DNA from: Phymorhynchus buccinoides
Taxonomy: Eukaryota > Mollusca > Gastropoda > Neogastropoda > Raphitomidae
Reading direction: 5' to 3'
Length of the DNA stretch: 64,000 nucleotides
Assembly: GCA_017654935.2 (NCBI GenBank)
Contig: CM065693.1
Location: forward strand, 17,241,016 to 17,305,015
The translations under genes were made by a program, and so were the position numbers. The stretch's first letter is position 1; the number at the start of each line of letters is the position of its first letter. Under the pieces are notes generated by a model. That model was not told the DNA's origin, did no database searches, and was given only the letters and a program-made list of their open reading frames with translations. Shown piece by piece: positions 48,131-62,691 of the stretch.

Positions 48131-48406
48131 ACGGTGTTGCTGGTGACTGGTGACTTTTCCCGGGACGACTGGGCGTGCGGGTTTGCCTTGCAGCACGCCA
48201 TTCGCTGCATCTCGGACCTCACCCCGGAGCGGGTCATCGTGGTGTTCCTGGAGAAGGTGCCTCTGCTGCGGCGCATGCCTTCCCTTCACAGGCTGCTGCC
48301 GCTGGTGCCGCCCCACCACGTGTTCCACGTGCACCCCTTAGCCCCCCGCCACCACCCGGTGTGGGAGGCCCTGGCTGAGGCCATTGTCAGAGAGCAGACA
48401 CTGTGA
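48131..48406 (+). CDS. Toll-like receptor, exon 4: TIR C-half and stop
   Basis: Acceptor TCCACAG|ACGGTG, phase 0, 91 residues plus TGA at 48,404-48,406. It encodes TIR strand D (TVLLVTGDFSRDDW) and the strand E region (RVIVVFLEKVPLLRRMPSL). HHPVWEALAEAI stands in for the box 3 FW motif. The WCxxE position of NAD-cleaving TIRs reads WACGFAL, so an NADase glutamate is not evident and a signalling-adaptor role is more likely (inference). Confidence 0.92.
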   Translation, partial: TVLLVTGDFSRDDWACGFALQHAIRCISDLTPERVIVVFLEKVPLLRRMPSLHRLLPLVPPHHVFHVHPLAPRHHPVWEALAEAIVREQTL

Positions 48407-48426
48407 GGGAGTGGGGCGAGAGAAGG

Positions 48427-48516
<90 letters not shown>

Positions 48517-48608
48517 TGAAGAGACGGAAAGAGAGGGAAAAGGATAGAGACAGTGTAATTAACATAGAGAGATAGAGAACTGGACAGAGAATGGTAAAAT
48601 AAGGGGCA

Positions 48609-48678
<70 letters not shown>

Positions 48679-49019
48679 CAGACTCAGACTCAGACACTTT
48701 ATTTTACAAGGATAAGAATTTAGGCTGGGCCTATTCTTCCATTCTGTCCTTGGTTCTAAGCATGCAATACATAACTACTACTATAAATGAACATTGGAAT
48801 ATAGGAACATCGCCAACAGAAACAACAACTGACAGTAATATAGCAACGACATGGTAGGCAGAGCATCAACATCAGCAATAAAAACAAACAAAACTGAAAA
48901 TTAACCAACCAAATAAACAAACAAGCAAATATGTAAATGAAAAACACCTCTGTCACTACAAATTACTTCTCCTACTACCATTATTACTCCTACTACTATT
49001 ACTACCACCATCGCCACCA

Positions 49020-49091
<72 letters not shown>

Positions 49092-49302
49092 CTCCATCAC
49101 CACCATTACTACTACTACCGCTACCACTACCACTACTACTAATACAGTGCCACAATAATATAACAATGACATGGTACGCAGAACATCACCATCAATAATA
49201 AGGACAAGCAAAACAGAAACCAACCGACCAAACAAAGACATAAAATTAATGAAAAAAAGAGAAAACAAAAACAAAAATTACTTCCACCACAATTTTCTTC
49301 AT

Positions 49303-49335
<33 letters not shown>

Positions 49336-49580
49336 TTTATTTTTTTTAAAAAACTTATACAGCCCATAGCCTTAAAGCTCAATGCGCTTTACAAAAACAA
49401 TACAGTTAAAAACAAGCCCCCAAAAATGTGATTCACACACGCACACGCACACACACACACACATAGGCGCGCAAGCGGAAACATGCAAAATATATGCATA
49501 TTATATCAGTAATACACATTGAATGAAGAAAATGTACAATAACTCCTTATCCATGTAAACAATCAAAACTACAACTTTTA
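48407..49580. repeat. TLR downstream flank: microsatellites and retroelement-like tails
   Basis: (GT)n at 48,430-48,514, (GA)n at 48,613-48,676, and ACTCAGACTCAG tail copies at 48,676-48,693. Two related blocks with GCAGAGCATCAACATCAGCA / GCAGAACATCACCATCAATA lie at 48,825-48,950 and 49,140-49,250. TAC/CTA repeats are at 49,023-49,092 and 49,302-49,335. AAGCTCAATGCGCTTTACAA at 49,375 resembles a SINE/LINE 3' end. No gene. Confidence 0.65.
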
Positions 49581-50080
49581 NNNNNNNNNNNNNNNNNNNN
49601 NNNNNNNNNNNNNNNNNNNNNNNNNNNNNNNNNNNNNNNNNNNNNNNNNNNNNNNNNNNNNNNNNNNNNNNNNNNNNNNNNNNNNNNNNNNNNNNNNNNN
49701 NNNNNNNNNNNNNNNNNNNNNNNNNNNNNNNNNNNNNNNNNNNNNNNNNNNNNNNNNNNNNNNNNNNNNNNNNNNNNNNNNNNNNNNNNNNNNNNNNNNN
49801 NNNNNNNNNNNNNNNNNNNNNNNNNNNNNNNNNNNNNNNNNNNNNNNNNNNNNNNNNNNNNNNNNNNNNNNNNNNNNNNNNNNNNNNNNNNNNNNNNNNN
49901 NNNNNNNNNNNNNNNNNNNNNNNNNNNNNNNNNNNNNNNNNNNNNNNNNNNNNNNNNNNNNNNNNNNNNNNNNNNNNNNNNNNNNNNNNNNNNNNNNNNN
50001 NNNNNNNNNNNNNNNNNNNNNNNNNNNNNNNNNNNNNNNNNNNNNNNNNNNNNNNNNNNNNNNNNNNNNNNNNNNNNNNN
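49581..50080. other. Assembly gap, exactly 500 N, at the palindrome centre
   Basis: Fixed-size spacer of 500 N. The last base before it (49,580) pairs with 50,102 in the mirror arm, so the two contigs end within about 21 bp of the same homologous point. Confidence 0.98.
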
Positions 50081-50094
50081 GCATCACATCTATT

Positions 50095-51277
<1,183 letters not shown>

Positions 51278-51553
51278 TCACAGTGTCTGCTCTCTGACAA
51301 TGGCCTCAGCCAGGTCCTCCCACACCGGGTGGTGGCGGGGGGCTAAGGGGTGCACGTGGAACACGTGGTGGGGCGGCACCAGCGGCAGCAGCCTGTGAAG
51401 GGAAGGCATGCGCCGCAGCAGAGGCATCTTCTCCAGGAACACCACGATGACCCGCTCCGGGGTGAGGTCCGAGATGCAGCGAATGGCGTGCTGCACGGCA
51501 AACCCGCACGCCCAGTCGTCCTGGGAAAAGTCCCCAGTCACCAGCAACACCGT
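51278..51553 (-). CDS. Mirror TLR, exon 4: TIR C-half
   Basis: Same exon as 48,131-48,406, intact, with four residue changes out of 91 (R to Q in FSRDDW, L to V in FALQHA, V to M in EKVPLL, A to D in WEALAE). The Q and V states are shared with the TLR pseudogene, so they are probably ancestral or exchanged. Confidence 0.88.
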   Translation of the reverse strand, partial: TVLLVTGDFSQDDWACGFAVQHAIRCISDLTPERVIVVFLEKMPLLRRMPSLHRLLPLVPPHHVFHVHPLAPRHHPVWEDLAEAIVREQTL

Positions 51554-51673
51554 CTGTGGAGGAGAGAAAGAAAGAAAGTGTGGAAATAATATTATTTTCT
51601 TTTGAAGAAGAGAATGAGTTATACTATCTCTGTTTGCCTGCTTTCTCCCCCGGCCCATATCTGTCTGTGTGCC

Positions 51674-51782
<109 letters not shown>

Positions 51783-51793
51783 AAAGGAGGAGG

Positions 51794-53132
51794 TACAGTC
51801 TTGGTCCACTTGTTTGTGTCGTTTTAGGTTGGACTGCATGACTGCACAAAATCATGTGTATTTTAAAAAAATCACATAAAACCAGTTAATTGCTCGATTG
51901 CTTTAGCATTTGGGGTGGTGATATTTCACTGTCTATACTCCACGGATCTTCTAAGAATTGTGTTTTAGGTGGCTATGATGACGTCATAATGACGTCAGCG
52001 TGTACACCCTGTAAAAATCAGACACAGTTCTAAATTTCGATTATTTAAACACAGCCCGCTCACTGTTTTGTTTTCAACAGAAGTCAGTCGTTTTTGATCT
52101 GATTTAGATCTGGACTCTATGTCAGTCACAGGGATGACGTGATTGTTTTATTTCCCTTTAATCTCATGACTGCAAACGCTTCATAAAGTGGGCTAGTGTC
52201 ATGTTCTTAATTATTGAATCTTTACCAAGTCTGTGGGGATATATACAGAAAGATTCAGGTTTCCATCCAGCATGCAGATATACAGCCCATTGTTCATATT
52301 TTAATCGACAAACACAATCGGATCTATTAATGGGATAGAAAACAGCTTACCAGAGCCTCAAAGTTACCACTTGGTTTGAATATAGCTTGCTGTGTGCAGT
52401 AAGAGTTCTTTATCAGCTCTTCTCCTGACACACACATGCTGAATTTTGTTAACTTTTATCTTGGTTTCATCAGTAAAGGTTATTTGGTCCCATCCTCCTT
52501 CCACACTTTACCACTTCTCCTCCTATTTCCTTCATAACCATGTTCTTTCAAACTCATCACTTTTGGAACCATTGCTATTTGACCAAAAATTTCCCGACAC
52601 TTGACTAAAAACATTGTCTTGCCTTGCAATTGCTAACAATGTAGGCTATATATGTCACCGACGCTCTAGAATGTTTTGGTACAATTTCGAAAATTGATCT
52701 TTCGATTTCTATGGTAGAAGTTTCCTTATACCAATGAGGGGCATGCATTCATTCACCTCCATCATCATGATCATGTGTTGAAGAACAAAAAATCAAATTG
52801 AACACTGTTGTATGGCCTATATCCCATTCGTTGGCTGTATTAAATACTTTCACTGCATTTCTATTTAGATTATACAATCATTCTTTTGAGTCTACTGATA
52901 AATGATGGTCTCTGCGACTCATGTTATTTCCACTGCTCTGGAAGAAAATCTACGGAATGACAGGGTTTAAGAAATGACGTCATGAAAGTAGACTGATATG
53001 ACGTCATTATTGAAGCTCCAACTGATATCAACAGGCCCCACACTTTTCACAATATTGTCTGAAAGTTAGAACTTGATCACAAAAGAAGCAGGCATAACCG
53101 GAAACGACACAAACAAGTGGACTGGCACTGTA
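51794..53132 (-). mobile_element. Dead Tc1/mariner element, mirror copy
   Basis: Same TACAGT-ended element as 46,555-47,893, same length and orientation relative to the TLR, with a few substitutions. Both share the same decayed transposase, so this is an allelic or duplicated copy and not an independent insertion. Confidence 0.85.
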
Positions 53133-53352
53133 CCTTAGCAGCACCTCTATATCTACCCTATGTCCAAGCCATTCAATCTGACTCCTATGATGTCCCTCCA
53201 TCATGCCCCTCCCTTCGCCCCTACCAGGGACCGTTCCTTTTCCATTGCTTTGTTTTCCATACATCAGCTTGTCAACCTTGCTTTGTTTTGTGCTCAAATA
53301 TCATAATTATTTATAAGAGCTTAAAAAGATTCATTCGTTAATGCTCAATAAC

Positions 53353-53644
53353 CTTCCAGCTGACGTCGATGTTGTGGAGGATGTTCTGGGCTCTGTCCAT
53401 GGAAGGCAGCAGTTCCATGTCACTCAGCAGCAGCCTCAGCTCAGGCCGGTGATGATGTAACAGGCCCAGGCAACGTCCTGCAGGCCCAGATGACGTCACG
53501 GTCCGTGTTGGCGTAGACCAGGTTGGCGTCCTTGGTGAAGTCCCTCAGTCTGTTCGGCACGTGGTGACGTCTCAGGGCCTGCCAGGCGTAGCGCAGCCTG
53601 GTCCACTGGCTGAAGATTAGGTAGGTCAGCACCAACAGGAGGAG
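53353..53644 (-). pseudogene. Mirror TLR, exon 3: frameshifted TIR N-half
   Basis: Matches 46,044-46,334 but is 292 instead of 291 nt. At about 53,464-53,468 the coding strand has CCTGGGCCTG where the other copy has CCTGACCTG. The frame changes after ACRTLP and meets a stop nine codons later, within the TIR domain. The splice sites are otherwise kept. As read, this copy would encode a receptor without a complete TIR. It may be a real allele, a conversion product or a base-call error. Confidence 0.8.
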
Positions 53645-53739
53645 CTGCAAGATAAGAGCAGGATGGCAAGCCATGTAAACCTACTAGCAGAACTCGTGTT
53701 ATCTATTCTATTTTTAGACAATATATATATATATATATA

Positions 53740-53957
53740 TAGGGGAAGACAGGGTAAAAAGCACATGGGCGGGTAAGAAGCCCATGCCAATTATCTTATG
53801 AAATAACGCAAATTTCAGTCACATTTGCCCATGAGACGAATGCTAAACATTAACACTCATCTCATGGGCAAAATTTGACTGAAATTTGCTTCTTGCCATG
53901 ATATAATTGGCATGGGCTTCTTACCCGCCCATGGGCTTTTTACCCCGTCTTACCCTA
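53740..53957. mobile_element. Foldback MITE, mirror copy in TLR intron 2
   Basis: Same element as 45,740-45,955, again against a TATATA run. Confidence 0.85.
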
Positions 53958-54216
53958 TGCATCATCATCGAAATCGAGCTTACGTGCAATATTTGCCACG
54001 TCAGTAAACGAAACAATGTGCACCATCGCAATGTTGTTGCAGGTAGCTCAGCCAATTTTCATGATGATCAGTTCAGTGTGTTTCCCACCCTGCTGGAACA
54101 AAATTAATATTGAGCAAAAGTTCAGAAGATTGAAACCAATAAACTATAAATTATCTCTGTAAACCTGGCAAAAGTCTGGTCTTAATTTAACTCAACCTTT
54201 TAAACAATTTTCTTAC

Positions 54217-54454
54217 CTGTGTCAGTGACAGGCCAACAGCCGCACTGAAGACCTTCGTCCCCACACACCTTCTCCAGTGTGACAACATGTCAGACATGAC
54301 TCGGTGTGTGTTAGTCATCTCCCCTGTGTCCAGGGTGCAGGAGAAGTTGCCTCCCTTCCCTTCTCCATCCAGCGTCACGCGCGTGTGCCACAACCACTGA
54401 ACCATGTCCAGGTTGCCGCACGTGCAGGTCAGGGGGTTGTTGAGAAGGCTCAGT
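54217..54454 (-). CDS. Mirror TLR, exon 2: LRR C-terminal cap
   Basis: Same length and splice sites as 45,243-45,480, with one residue change (VMADML to VMSDML). The LRRCT cysteines are kept. Confidence 0.9.
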
Positions 54455-54678
54455 CTGTGGGAACGAATGGATAAACGATTGGTTCATGGTAATGCAACTG
54501 ATGTCAAAACGGTGACATCGAGGTGAAAACGAGGAGAACAATGACAAGGAATGTCTGGAATTTCATTATGCAAGCTGGTCACTTAGTCTGTTTTGAGAAT
54601 ATTGGAAATTTAACTAATAACTGACAAGGTTCTGGGAAAATACAGCACACTATATTTTGATATTAAAGGAAGTTTCTT

Positions 54679-54713
<35 letters not shown>

Positions 54714-55000
54714 GAAATGATACCTTTAAGATCTATCACAAGAACCTAATTCTTCATATTAAAGCATGGTTTCATTATAATGTCTTATAATGTCAGTTCT
54801 GCCTTGGATATTAAGTCTAATTCTTTTCACAACTTGTTTAAAGCCCTAGACATTGCTCAGCAAGTGGTTTGTCATTGTTCACTCAGACATTCTCACTGAC
54901 CCTATGCAAAAAGAGAATATTTCATGTAAGCCATCTTGTCAGCTCATGCATCATGAATTAATGTTGACACGTAGCAAAGGACAATAGTTTGTTTATGTAC

Positions 55001-57027
55001 CTGATCTCATGATGATCCGCCAGAAGATCCAGGGCCTCTCTCTCCTCTGCTGTCAGAGTCGGCAGCATGTTGTTGGACAAATCCAGCGAGGTCAAGTTGT
55101 CGTGGTAACCCAGGTGCACAGGCACTGACTGGAGGCGGTTGGAAGACAGTTTGAGACGTGTGAGACTCCTCTGGGCCTGCAGCATGTCGGCAGGCAGACG
55201 CAGCAGTCGGTTCAGGGAGAGGTCCAGCTGTTCCAGACGATGCAGGTGCTGAAAGAAGCGTTTCCCGTGAGCTACGTAGAACTTGTTTGGAGCGCCGAAG
55301 TTGGACATGCCGAGGTGCTTCAGATTAGGCAGATTGTCCAGAAGGGTGTTGCTGATATTGTAGCAGTAGTTAAAGTCCAGCTTAAGTGTTTCTAACTGAG
55401 ACAGACCGTGCAAAGTGCTCCTGCAGTTGGCCATCGTGTTGTAAGACAAGTCTAAAACCTTCAGATTGTTGGCATTCAAGAAAGTTATATGTGAAGGAAG
55501 AGGGCTGAGGTGCTTTATTACAGCTGCCAGGTTAAGCAGACGCAGCTCTGGAGACACAGGGATGGTAAGGTTGAAATCAGCGTCAAATGTAAGTACAGTG
55601 TGATCCTTACAACTTTCTGTTAGAATACAGTTGGAATCGACAACTGAGAATATATTCTGATTTTGTAATTCTAAGGTTCGCAAACGGGAGCAGAACAGAT
55701 TGATACGCAACACTTCAATCATGTCGCCTTGAAGACTGTTATTGGAGGCATCCAAATGTTGAATGCATTCTGAAAAAGCTGTGTTGTTGATAGCTATGCT
55801 GTGAGTTTCGATTCTACGTAAATGTGAGTCTGTCATTCGGACACTTGAAACACAGATGTTTATCAAAAATCGTGTGGATTCTTTGTTAACAAGATAAGTG
55901 AAAGGTCCCCAATCACCATTTTGAGACAACTCAATCAAGTCCATTGTTTGATTCTGAAGACCATATAACGCATCGAGGGCAACATGAATATGCAGATGAT
56001 GAGCCCCAAAAAGGTTTAGTGTCTTCAATTTTGGGAGATGGCAAAAAGCACATGTTTCGATTCTGATAAGTCGGTTGCAATAAATCATATTTAAAACTCG
56101 CAATGAGGAAAAACGAAACCCATAGAAAGATTCGTTTTTGAGATGACCGATCCTGCAGTTGAATCCTACATCAAGAATCTCCAGTTGTTTCAATGCAGCA
56201 AAATCCTGGCCAAAGTATGACTGGTAAAACGTGTCAATATTCAGATAACGAAGAGCTGGCAGGTCGTTGAAGACACCAGGTGGATAATCTCCATCGTCAT
56301 CCCCATCGTTGTTCTGCAGTCGAAGTTCCCGCAGAGCTGACAGGGAAGAGAAGACCCCAGGAGGGAGGACAGATGACGTCATTTGCAGAGAGTTCTCAGA
56401 CAGGTCCAGGTATTGCAGACTGCTCAGTCCATCCAGCGCTGCACTCTCCACCTTGTGCAGACGGTTACCTTGCACACTGAGCCAGGTCAGCTCGTGCAGC
56501 GAGGAAAACGTGCCGTTGACAAGCATGTCTATCTGGTTGTGACTCAAGTCCAGTGTTTGAAGACCAGACAGTCCTTGAAACGATTCCCGAGAAACGTTGC
56601 TGTGCAGCTGGTTGTCGTTGAGGTGCAGAGACTTGAGAGACGCCAGGTGGAGGAAGGAGCCGGGCTGGAGGGAAGCCAGCTGGTTGTGACTGAGGTCCAG
56701 ACTCTCCAGACCCAGCAGTGCTGTCAGCATCTCCCTGTCCACCCGGTGCAGAGAGTTGTGGCTGACGTCCAGGTGACGGACTCTGCGCAGCTCAGGACAG
56801 GACAGTCCTTGCAAAGATAGCAGTGCGTTGTGACTCAGATCCACCTCAGTGACATTCCCAACAGGCCAGTTATCAGGAAGTGACGTCAATCCAACATGGC
56901 TGCAATTTACAACAAGATGGCTGTCGTCTGGGAAGATCTTGCAAGTTCTTTCATGACTCTCCCCACCTTTCAAATAAACCAGTAGCAAGCTGATTAAAGT
57001 CAGATAAAGGAGCGTGGGCCTCTCCAT
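55001..57027 (-). CDS. Mirror TLR, exon 1: signal peptide and LRR ectodomain
   Basis: Open over its full 2,027 nt, like 42,667-44,693, with ATG at 57,027. Three residue changes were seen against the left copy (P to S in FYQPYF, G to D in TFGADF, S to L in TFSNAN). The ectodomain is intact, so the lesion of this copy is confined to exon 3. Confidence 0.9.
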
Positions 57028-58561
57028 CGTCTTGTTAGCTAAAAACAATGATAGAAGCTGAATTTGCAAATAACCCGAGTCATTGATGAGTGTTTGGTTG
57101 TAGAATGAAGCTTACACATTTTGTAGGTTTGTTAGTAGGTTTTGATCATAATTTTGTGCCCCCCCAAAAAAGGCCCAATTCGCCATCACATGGAGACAGT
57201 GTAGCAAAAACTTATGAAGAATTAGGTCTATAGCATTCTTGTCGAGTGATTGTAGCACACACTTAACAATTATCAATATATTTTTTTAAAACACTGATAA
57301 AATAGCGCGATATTTCGGTTTATTTGTTCAACCTTCGATGGGCAAAGCACCAGGGCAACGAAAACAGCCTTTAAAATACAGTGGTACACAATAAATAAAA
57401 AAACCCATTATGATCAAAGCTCATAAAAGCGAACACGGAGCAAACAAGCAAGGAAGGCGAGTTTTGCACGAGCTCTTCAAAATAAAAATATCATTGTTAT
57501 TAAAAGCTAACCCACAAAACCAGAATTGGTATGAGATCGAGACTTAAAAATTGATAAGAAAACTCACGACGATGTCTAGCACAAGTGTATGACAGGTTGT
57601 CGCACAAACTTAAAGCAGACGAAAAGCATAGCACGAACTGGCCACACACATTGTTAGACTCTGCCTGCAGTGCAATGCAGATTGACTGGCTATTGTGGCA
57701 CGTTTCCCGTGTGTGTGTGTGTGTTCATATAATTACCAGTTCCAGGCTTTGGTTACAGGAAGTTCAAACGCTTGGATTTCCTGGTATACGCAGACGCAGA
57801 CACAAGTACAGACAGACAGACAGTTAAGCATTATGCACGCACGAACGAACGCACGCACACATATGTACACATTGTCTCTTGGCTATATGTGTGTCAAGTC
57901 AAGTCAAGTCAACTCAGTAAAGATGATTTTGACTTGACTTGACTTGACTTGACACACATATAGCCAAGAGACAATACTGATTCAAGTTGGTTTAAATCTT
58001 ATCCCCCCCCCCCCCCTACACACAACGTAGGAATACTGAGGGGGGGTGGGGTGTCTTTTAGTATAAATACTTCTACAATGTTCTAGAAGTTCTGCGCTAT
58101 CAAGTTCGTCTGGACTAATCCACCACTCTCTTTGACTCTGTTATTTTTTGGAGGCGGTCAAGAGACCGCCTCCTCTTTTAATTTCGGGCAAGGGATCATG
58201 TGACTTTTTAGTCTGGATGGTCACGTGGTTTTTTGGCCAGTTCTAGAGTATGTGGAGGAGCACGTGACCTGCTGGGCGCCGGCATCAGAGTTGTCTTCCC
58301 TTTGTCATGGAAGTTGTCTGCCCTTTTTAATTGAGCGTGCGACTCTACATGTAATGTAGGTCCCTGGGTGCGACGCGCTGGTGGATCATTGAGAACTTCA
58401 TGAATATGCATCAGCCTAACAGACTGGTGACCAACATGTTAGCCTACAGAGTTAGGCTGTTGCGACGCGCTGGTGGATCATTGAGAACTTCATGAATATG
58501 CATCAGCCTAACAGACTGGTGACCAACACAGAGTTAGCCTACAGAGTTAGGCTGTGACTGC

Positions 58562-58644
<83 letters not shown>

Positions 58645-58690
58645 TCTCTCTTTTTCTCTAACTACACAGTCCTGACGTCGCGGGTCAATT
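57028..58690. other. Upstream flank of the mirror TLR
   Basis: Mirror of 41,005-42,666. It holds the TTGAC foldback (57,872-57,977), poly-C (58,003-58,016), the GAGGCGGTC hairpin, the tandem duplication (58,370-58,553) and a CT tract (58,561-58,640). No promoter motif is identified with confidence. Confidence 0.6.
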
Positions 58691-58691
58691 T

Positions 58692-59755
58692 CAGGCACAC
58701 ACACGTGCACGCACACACATACATGCTCGCGCACGCACACATACACACACACACGCGCATGCATGCAAGCGTACACACACACGCGCACACACACACACAT
58801 GCGCGCGCACGCAAACTATGCGAACGCACACACACACACGTGCATACATGCATACACATACACACACGCGCATGCAAGCAAGCATACACACACGCGAGCG
58901 CGCGCACACACACACACGCCTGCGCACAAACATGCGCACACACACACACACACACGAGCGCACATACATGCATGCGCGCGCACACACAAATGCGCGCGCA
59001 TGCAAACAAACGTGCACATACACACGCACACATGCGTGTGCACACACACACACGCGTGCAAGAACACACACACGCGTGCGCACGAACACACACACATGCG
59101 CATGCACACACACACGTGCGCGTGTGCACACGTGCGTGCATGCACACGCACGCGTGCTGATGCACACACGTACACACACTGGATTGCATGCGCATACACG
59201 CAAGCGCACACACACATGCACGCACGCAAGCGCACACACACACATGTGCACACACGCACGCGCGTGAAAACACACATGCGCATACACGCATGCATGCACA
59301 CACAGGCACAAGCTTGCGCGCGCGCACACGTACACACGCAAAGAAAGGCATGCATGCACATACACATGCACACACAGGTGCACACGTACAAACACACACG
59401 TGCGCGCGCACACACATGCATGTGCGCACACACACACACGTGTGCGCGCGCGAACACACACACGTGCATACGCACACTTACACACACGTGCGCACACACA
59501 TGCATGTGCACACACACATGCGCACGCTTTCACACATACACACATGTACACACACACACGCATACATGCGAGCACACACACACACACAAACACATGCGCG
59601 CGTGAACACACATACGTGTAAACGCACACAGTCACACGTGCGCACACACACACACATGTACACACACACATACATGCGCGCACACACACACGCATGCGCG
59701 CACATACACACACGCGCGCTCGTGCATACACACACACACACACACACACACGGGT
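58692..59755. repeat. Alternating CA/CG (Z-DNA-prone) tract, mirror copy
   Basis: Counterpart of 39,890-41,005, about 50 bp shorter, starting about 1.66 kb upstream of the mirror TLR start. Length differs between arms, as expected for an unstable tract. Confidence 0.93.
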
Positions 59756-62599
59756 GTGTGTGCAGCCTAGACCCGCACATTTGGAATAGGAATGAACAGC
59801 TAAGTGCTACTTTTGACTATATAAAAGTCTGGGTCTATTTGACCTGCAACGTGACTGTGTAGTCAATGACGAGGCACGGTGAAGGTTAACTAGGCTAGGC
59901 TAGTAGGGGTGGGCATTTTTAAAAAAAAGTGTACATCCACCATTACTAAACCTTTGCAAAATCACAGAAGTGCATTACTAAACTTTTTCAAAACAACAGC
60001 AATTGCATTCTCATATAATAATAACTGCATTCATCTGCATGTGTCAGCAGACTTGAGTCATGGTTTTACAATGCGTGTGTGCGTGCGTAGCAGTAGGCTT
60101 CCACCACACTTTCTTTACTGAAGCTCGTGTCGTCTGCTAAACTTTATGATTTTTGTGTTCACATTGCTAAATTATGTAGTATAGAATACGGATAGCATGC
60201 AAATGATTTGCAGAATTTTAAAAGCCAAACGATTGTACATGTATTACAGCTGTTTATTACGCTTCAGCAAAGAGAATTATAAAGAAAACACGGTTTGTGT
60301 TGCTTCTTCTTTAGTAAGAAAACTACGTTGACAAGGCGTGTTTTGTATGATAAAAAAACCTTGACAGGGCCTCATCGTTATTTTGGCATTTTGTAACCAC
60401 ATTGTTAAACTTTAGCAAAATAACAGAAGTGCATTACTAAAGTTTTGCATTATATCATGGTGCATTTCAATCATTTTCTTACCTTTTTAGGAGGACAAAC
60501 AAGAAACTAATAACACTACTTCCTTTTATTATTAACACACACTAGACTCATTGAACTAATAGCTTATTTGTGTACGTACCAGCGGACTTTTCTAAAAATA
60601 GTTCTCCTACCGTCTAGAAGTTCTGTGCTTATAACTTGTTTTAATCTGTCGCTCTCTTTCACTCTGCCTTTGCTTTTTGTTTTTATCAGCAAATATTTTT
60701 GTCTACATTGACTTCTGAAATCAGATTGTATTAGCTGTGCGTAGTAGAGAGACCAGTGATTACTGAACAACAAACACACATACATATGTACTATACCCAT
60801 TATAGCCATGTGGCCTGAAAACACAGCAAAAAGAAATAATAACAGTTTATTTTCTTCTATCTTTTTTAACACACTAGACTCATTCAACTAATAACAATTT
60901 GCTCTCTTTCATTATTAGACTTGGAGTAATAACATGATCTAAAATCATTTTCTTACTCTTTTTCTTTTCACCTGTATAAAACAAAACTAAACATAAATAA
61001 TCTTTTCAAACAGACTGAACAAAGTTTTACTGCAAATCAACATCTGTATGCAAATAAGACAAGTCAAAATTCGTGTTTGTAATAATAACAAAATGAGTGC
61101 TTTTAAAGCTAACCTAACCTGAAAGCATTCAAGTGTGTATACATAACTTTTTGTTGTTGTAATTGTTACTATATGGATGTTTGTGTACATTAATGAACTT
61201 TTTTTAATATGTTCATATTTTACATAACTTCGTGACAGACTGACTATTTTTATGAGATCTATAATACTGTTCATAACTCTATTTTGTTATTCCTAACAGT
61301 GTCTCTTGTATTGTTTTTTGTTGTTGTTATTTATAAATGTATTACTACTTTCATATTTAAAGTAAAGGTTAATTTTTGTTGCTTTGACATTATGTGAGGT
61401 TTATAGATCAATAAACCTTACATCTTTTTTTTCATGCTCATATTTACATAACTTTTAAACAGACATGTTCATATTTTACCAAAACACTACATGGTGTTTT
61501 ACTCTTCTGCTGTTACTGGTTTTATACAAGTCCTATTGCTTGTTAGTGAACACAAAATTATACTTTTTACAACACATGACTTCTTTTAATCTTTTCAGTT
61601 ATGAATGTGTGATTAGTTATTAGCCTCTTCACTGCCCCGTCACAAATATTTCCGTCAACTTCCAGTAACCTATAAACTGTCCTGTCTCGGAAATATCCGT
61701 CATAGAGTTATTCTAGAGTTTCATTTTGTCTATTGACATTCTTTTTTGCAGTATGTTCAAATGCATATGGGAATGTTCGCAAACGATAATATATTCAATT
61801 CCTGTTTAAAAAAAAGTATAAGTTAGGTGCATGCAATCATAATGCTATCCATACTTTTTACTTCAATAATAGTAATATCTTTATAATGTACATGTACTGT
61901 TTAAGTCTGTATGTATTATCTTTTGCTGCATTTGTCCATTTATGTTTTTGTGCATGTTTTTCTTTTTATATAAACCAAACTATGTATGCAGTGTCTTTTT
62001 TTAAAATTTTGTTTCAACATTTATGCAGTCTCAACCAGTGTTTGTTTTTTCATGCTAAATCTCTGTTGTTTTTTCCAGTAAAGAATGTTATAACATTAAC
62101 TATACTGGAGCACTGTCTTACAAATTCACTTAATTTCTTTTTCATACCAAACCTTTGCATTGAAGGATGCCGTGTTTCTTTCCCTAAAGAGTGTTATGAT
62201 CTTCATACACATTTGTAGTATAATGGTGCACTGCTTTACAATGTTACTCATAATTAATAAACTTTAAACATGCATAACCATTCCAGTTTATTTTACAATT
62301 TTTCCATTTTATAATAAACAACAATGTTACTTACTTCAATTTGCTTCTTTAGTTCTCCATTTTCTAGGATCTTGTGAATGTCATAACTCTGTTAACTGCT
62401 TTTCCTGTTAGAAAATATATTATAAACCTTGATTTCTTTAAACATTCCTGTTATGTATTACACTTTGAAATTCACTTTTTATTCTTTCTTTCTTGTCAAT
62501 TAGACTTGTATATAAAATATTAACTACTAATACTGTTTGAGTGTTACACAATGTATGTCTGAAAGTTGACAGTATGTAATTCTTTTCTACAATCATACA

Positions 62600-62691
<92 letters not shown>

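Noticed and set aside
51794..53132. Two independent Tc1 insertions in the two TLR copies
   Set aside because: Same position, orientation, length and decay in both; one insertion before the copies separated explains it.
58534..59862. Cys-Val and His-Thr frames in the right arm, up to 352 codons
   Set aside because: Mirror copy of the same alternating CA/CG tract.
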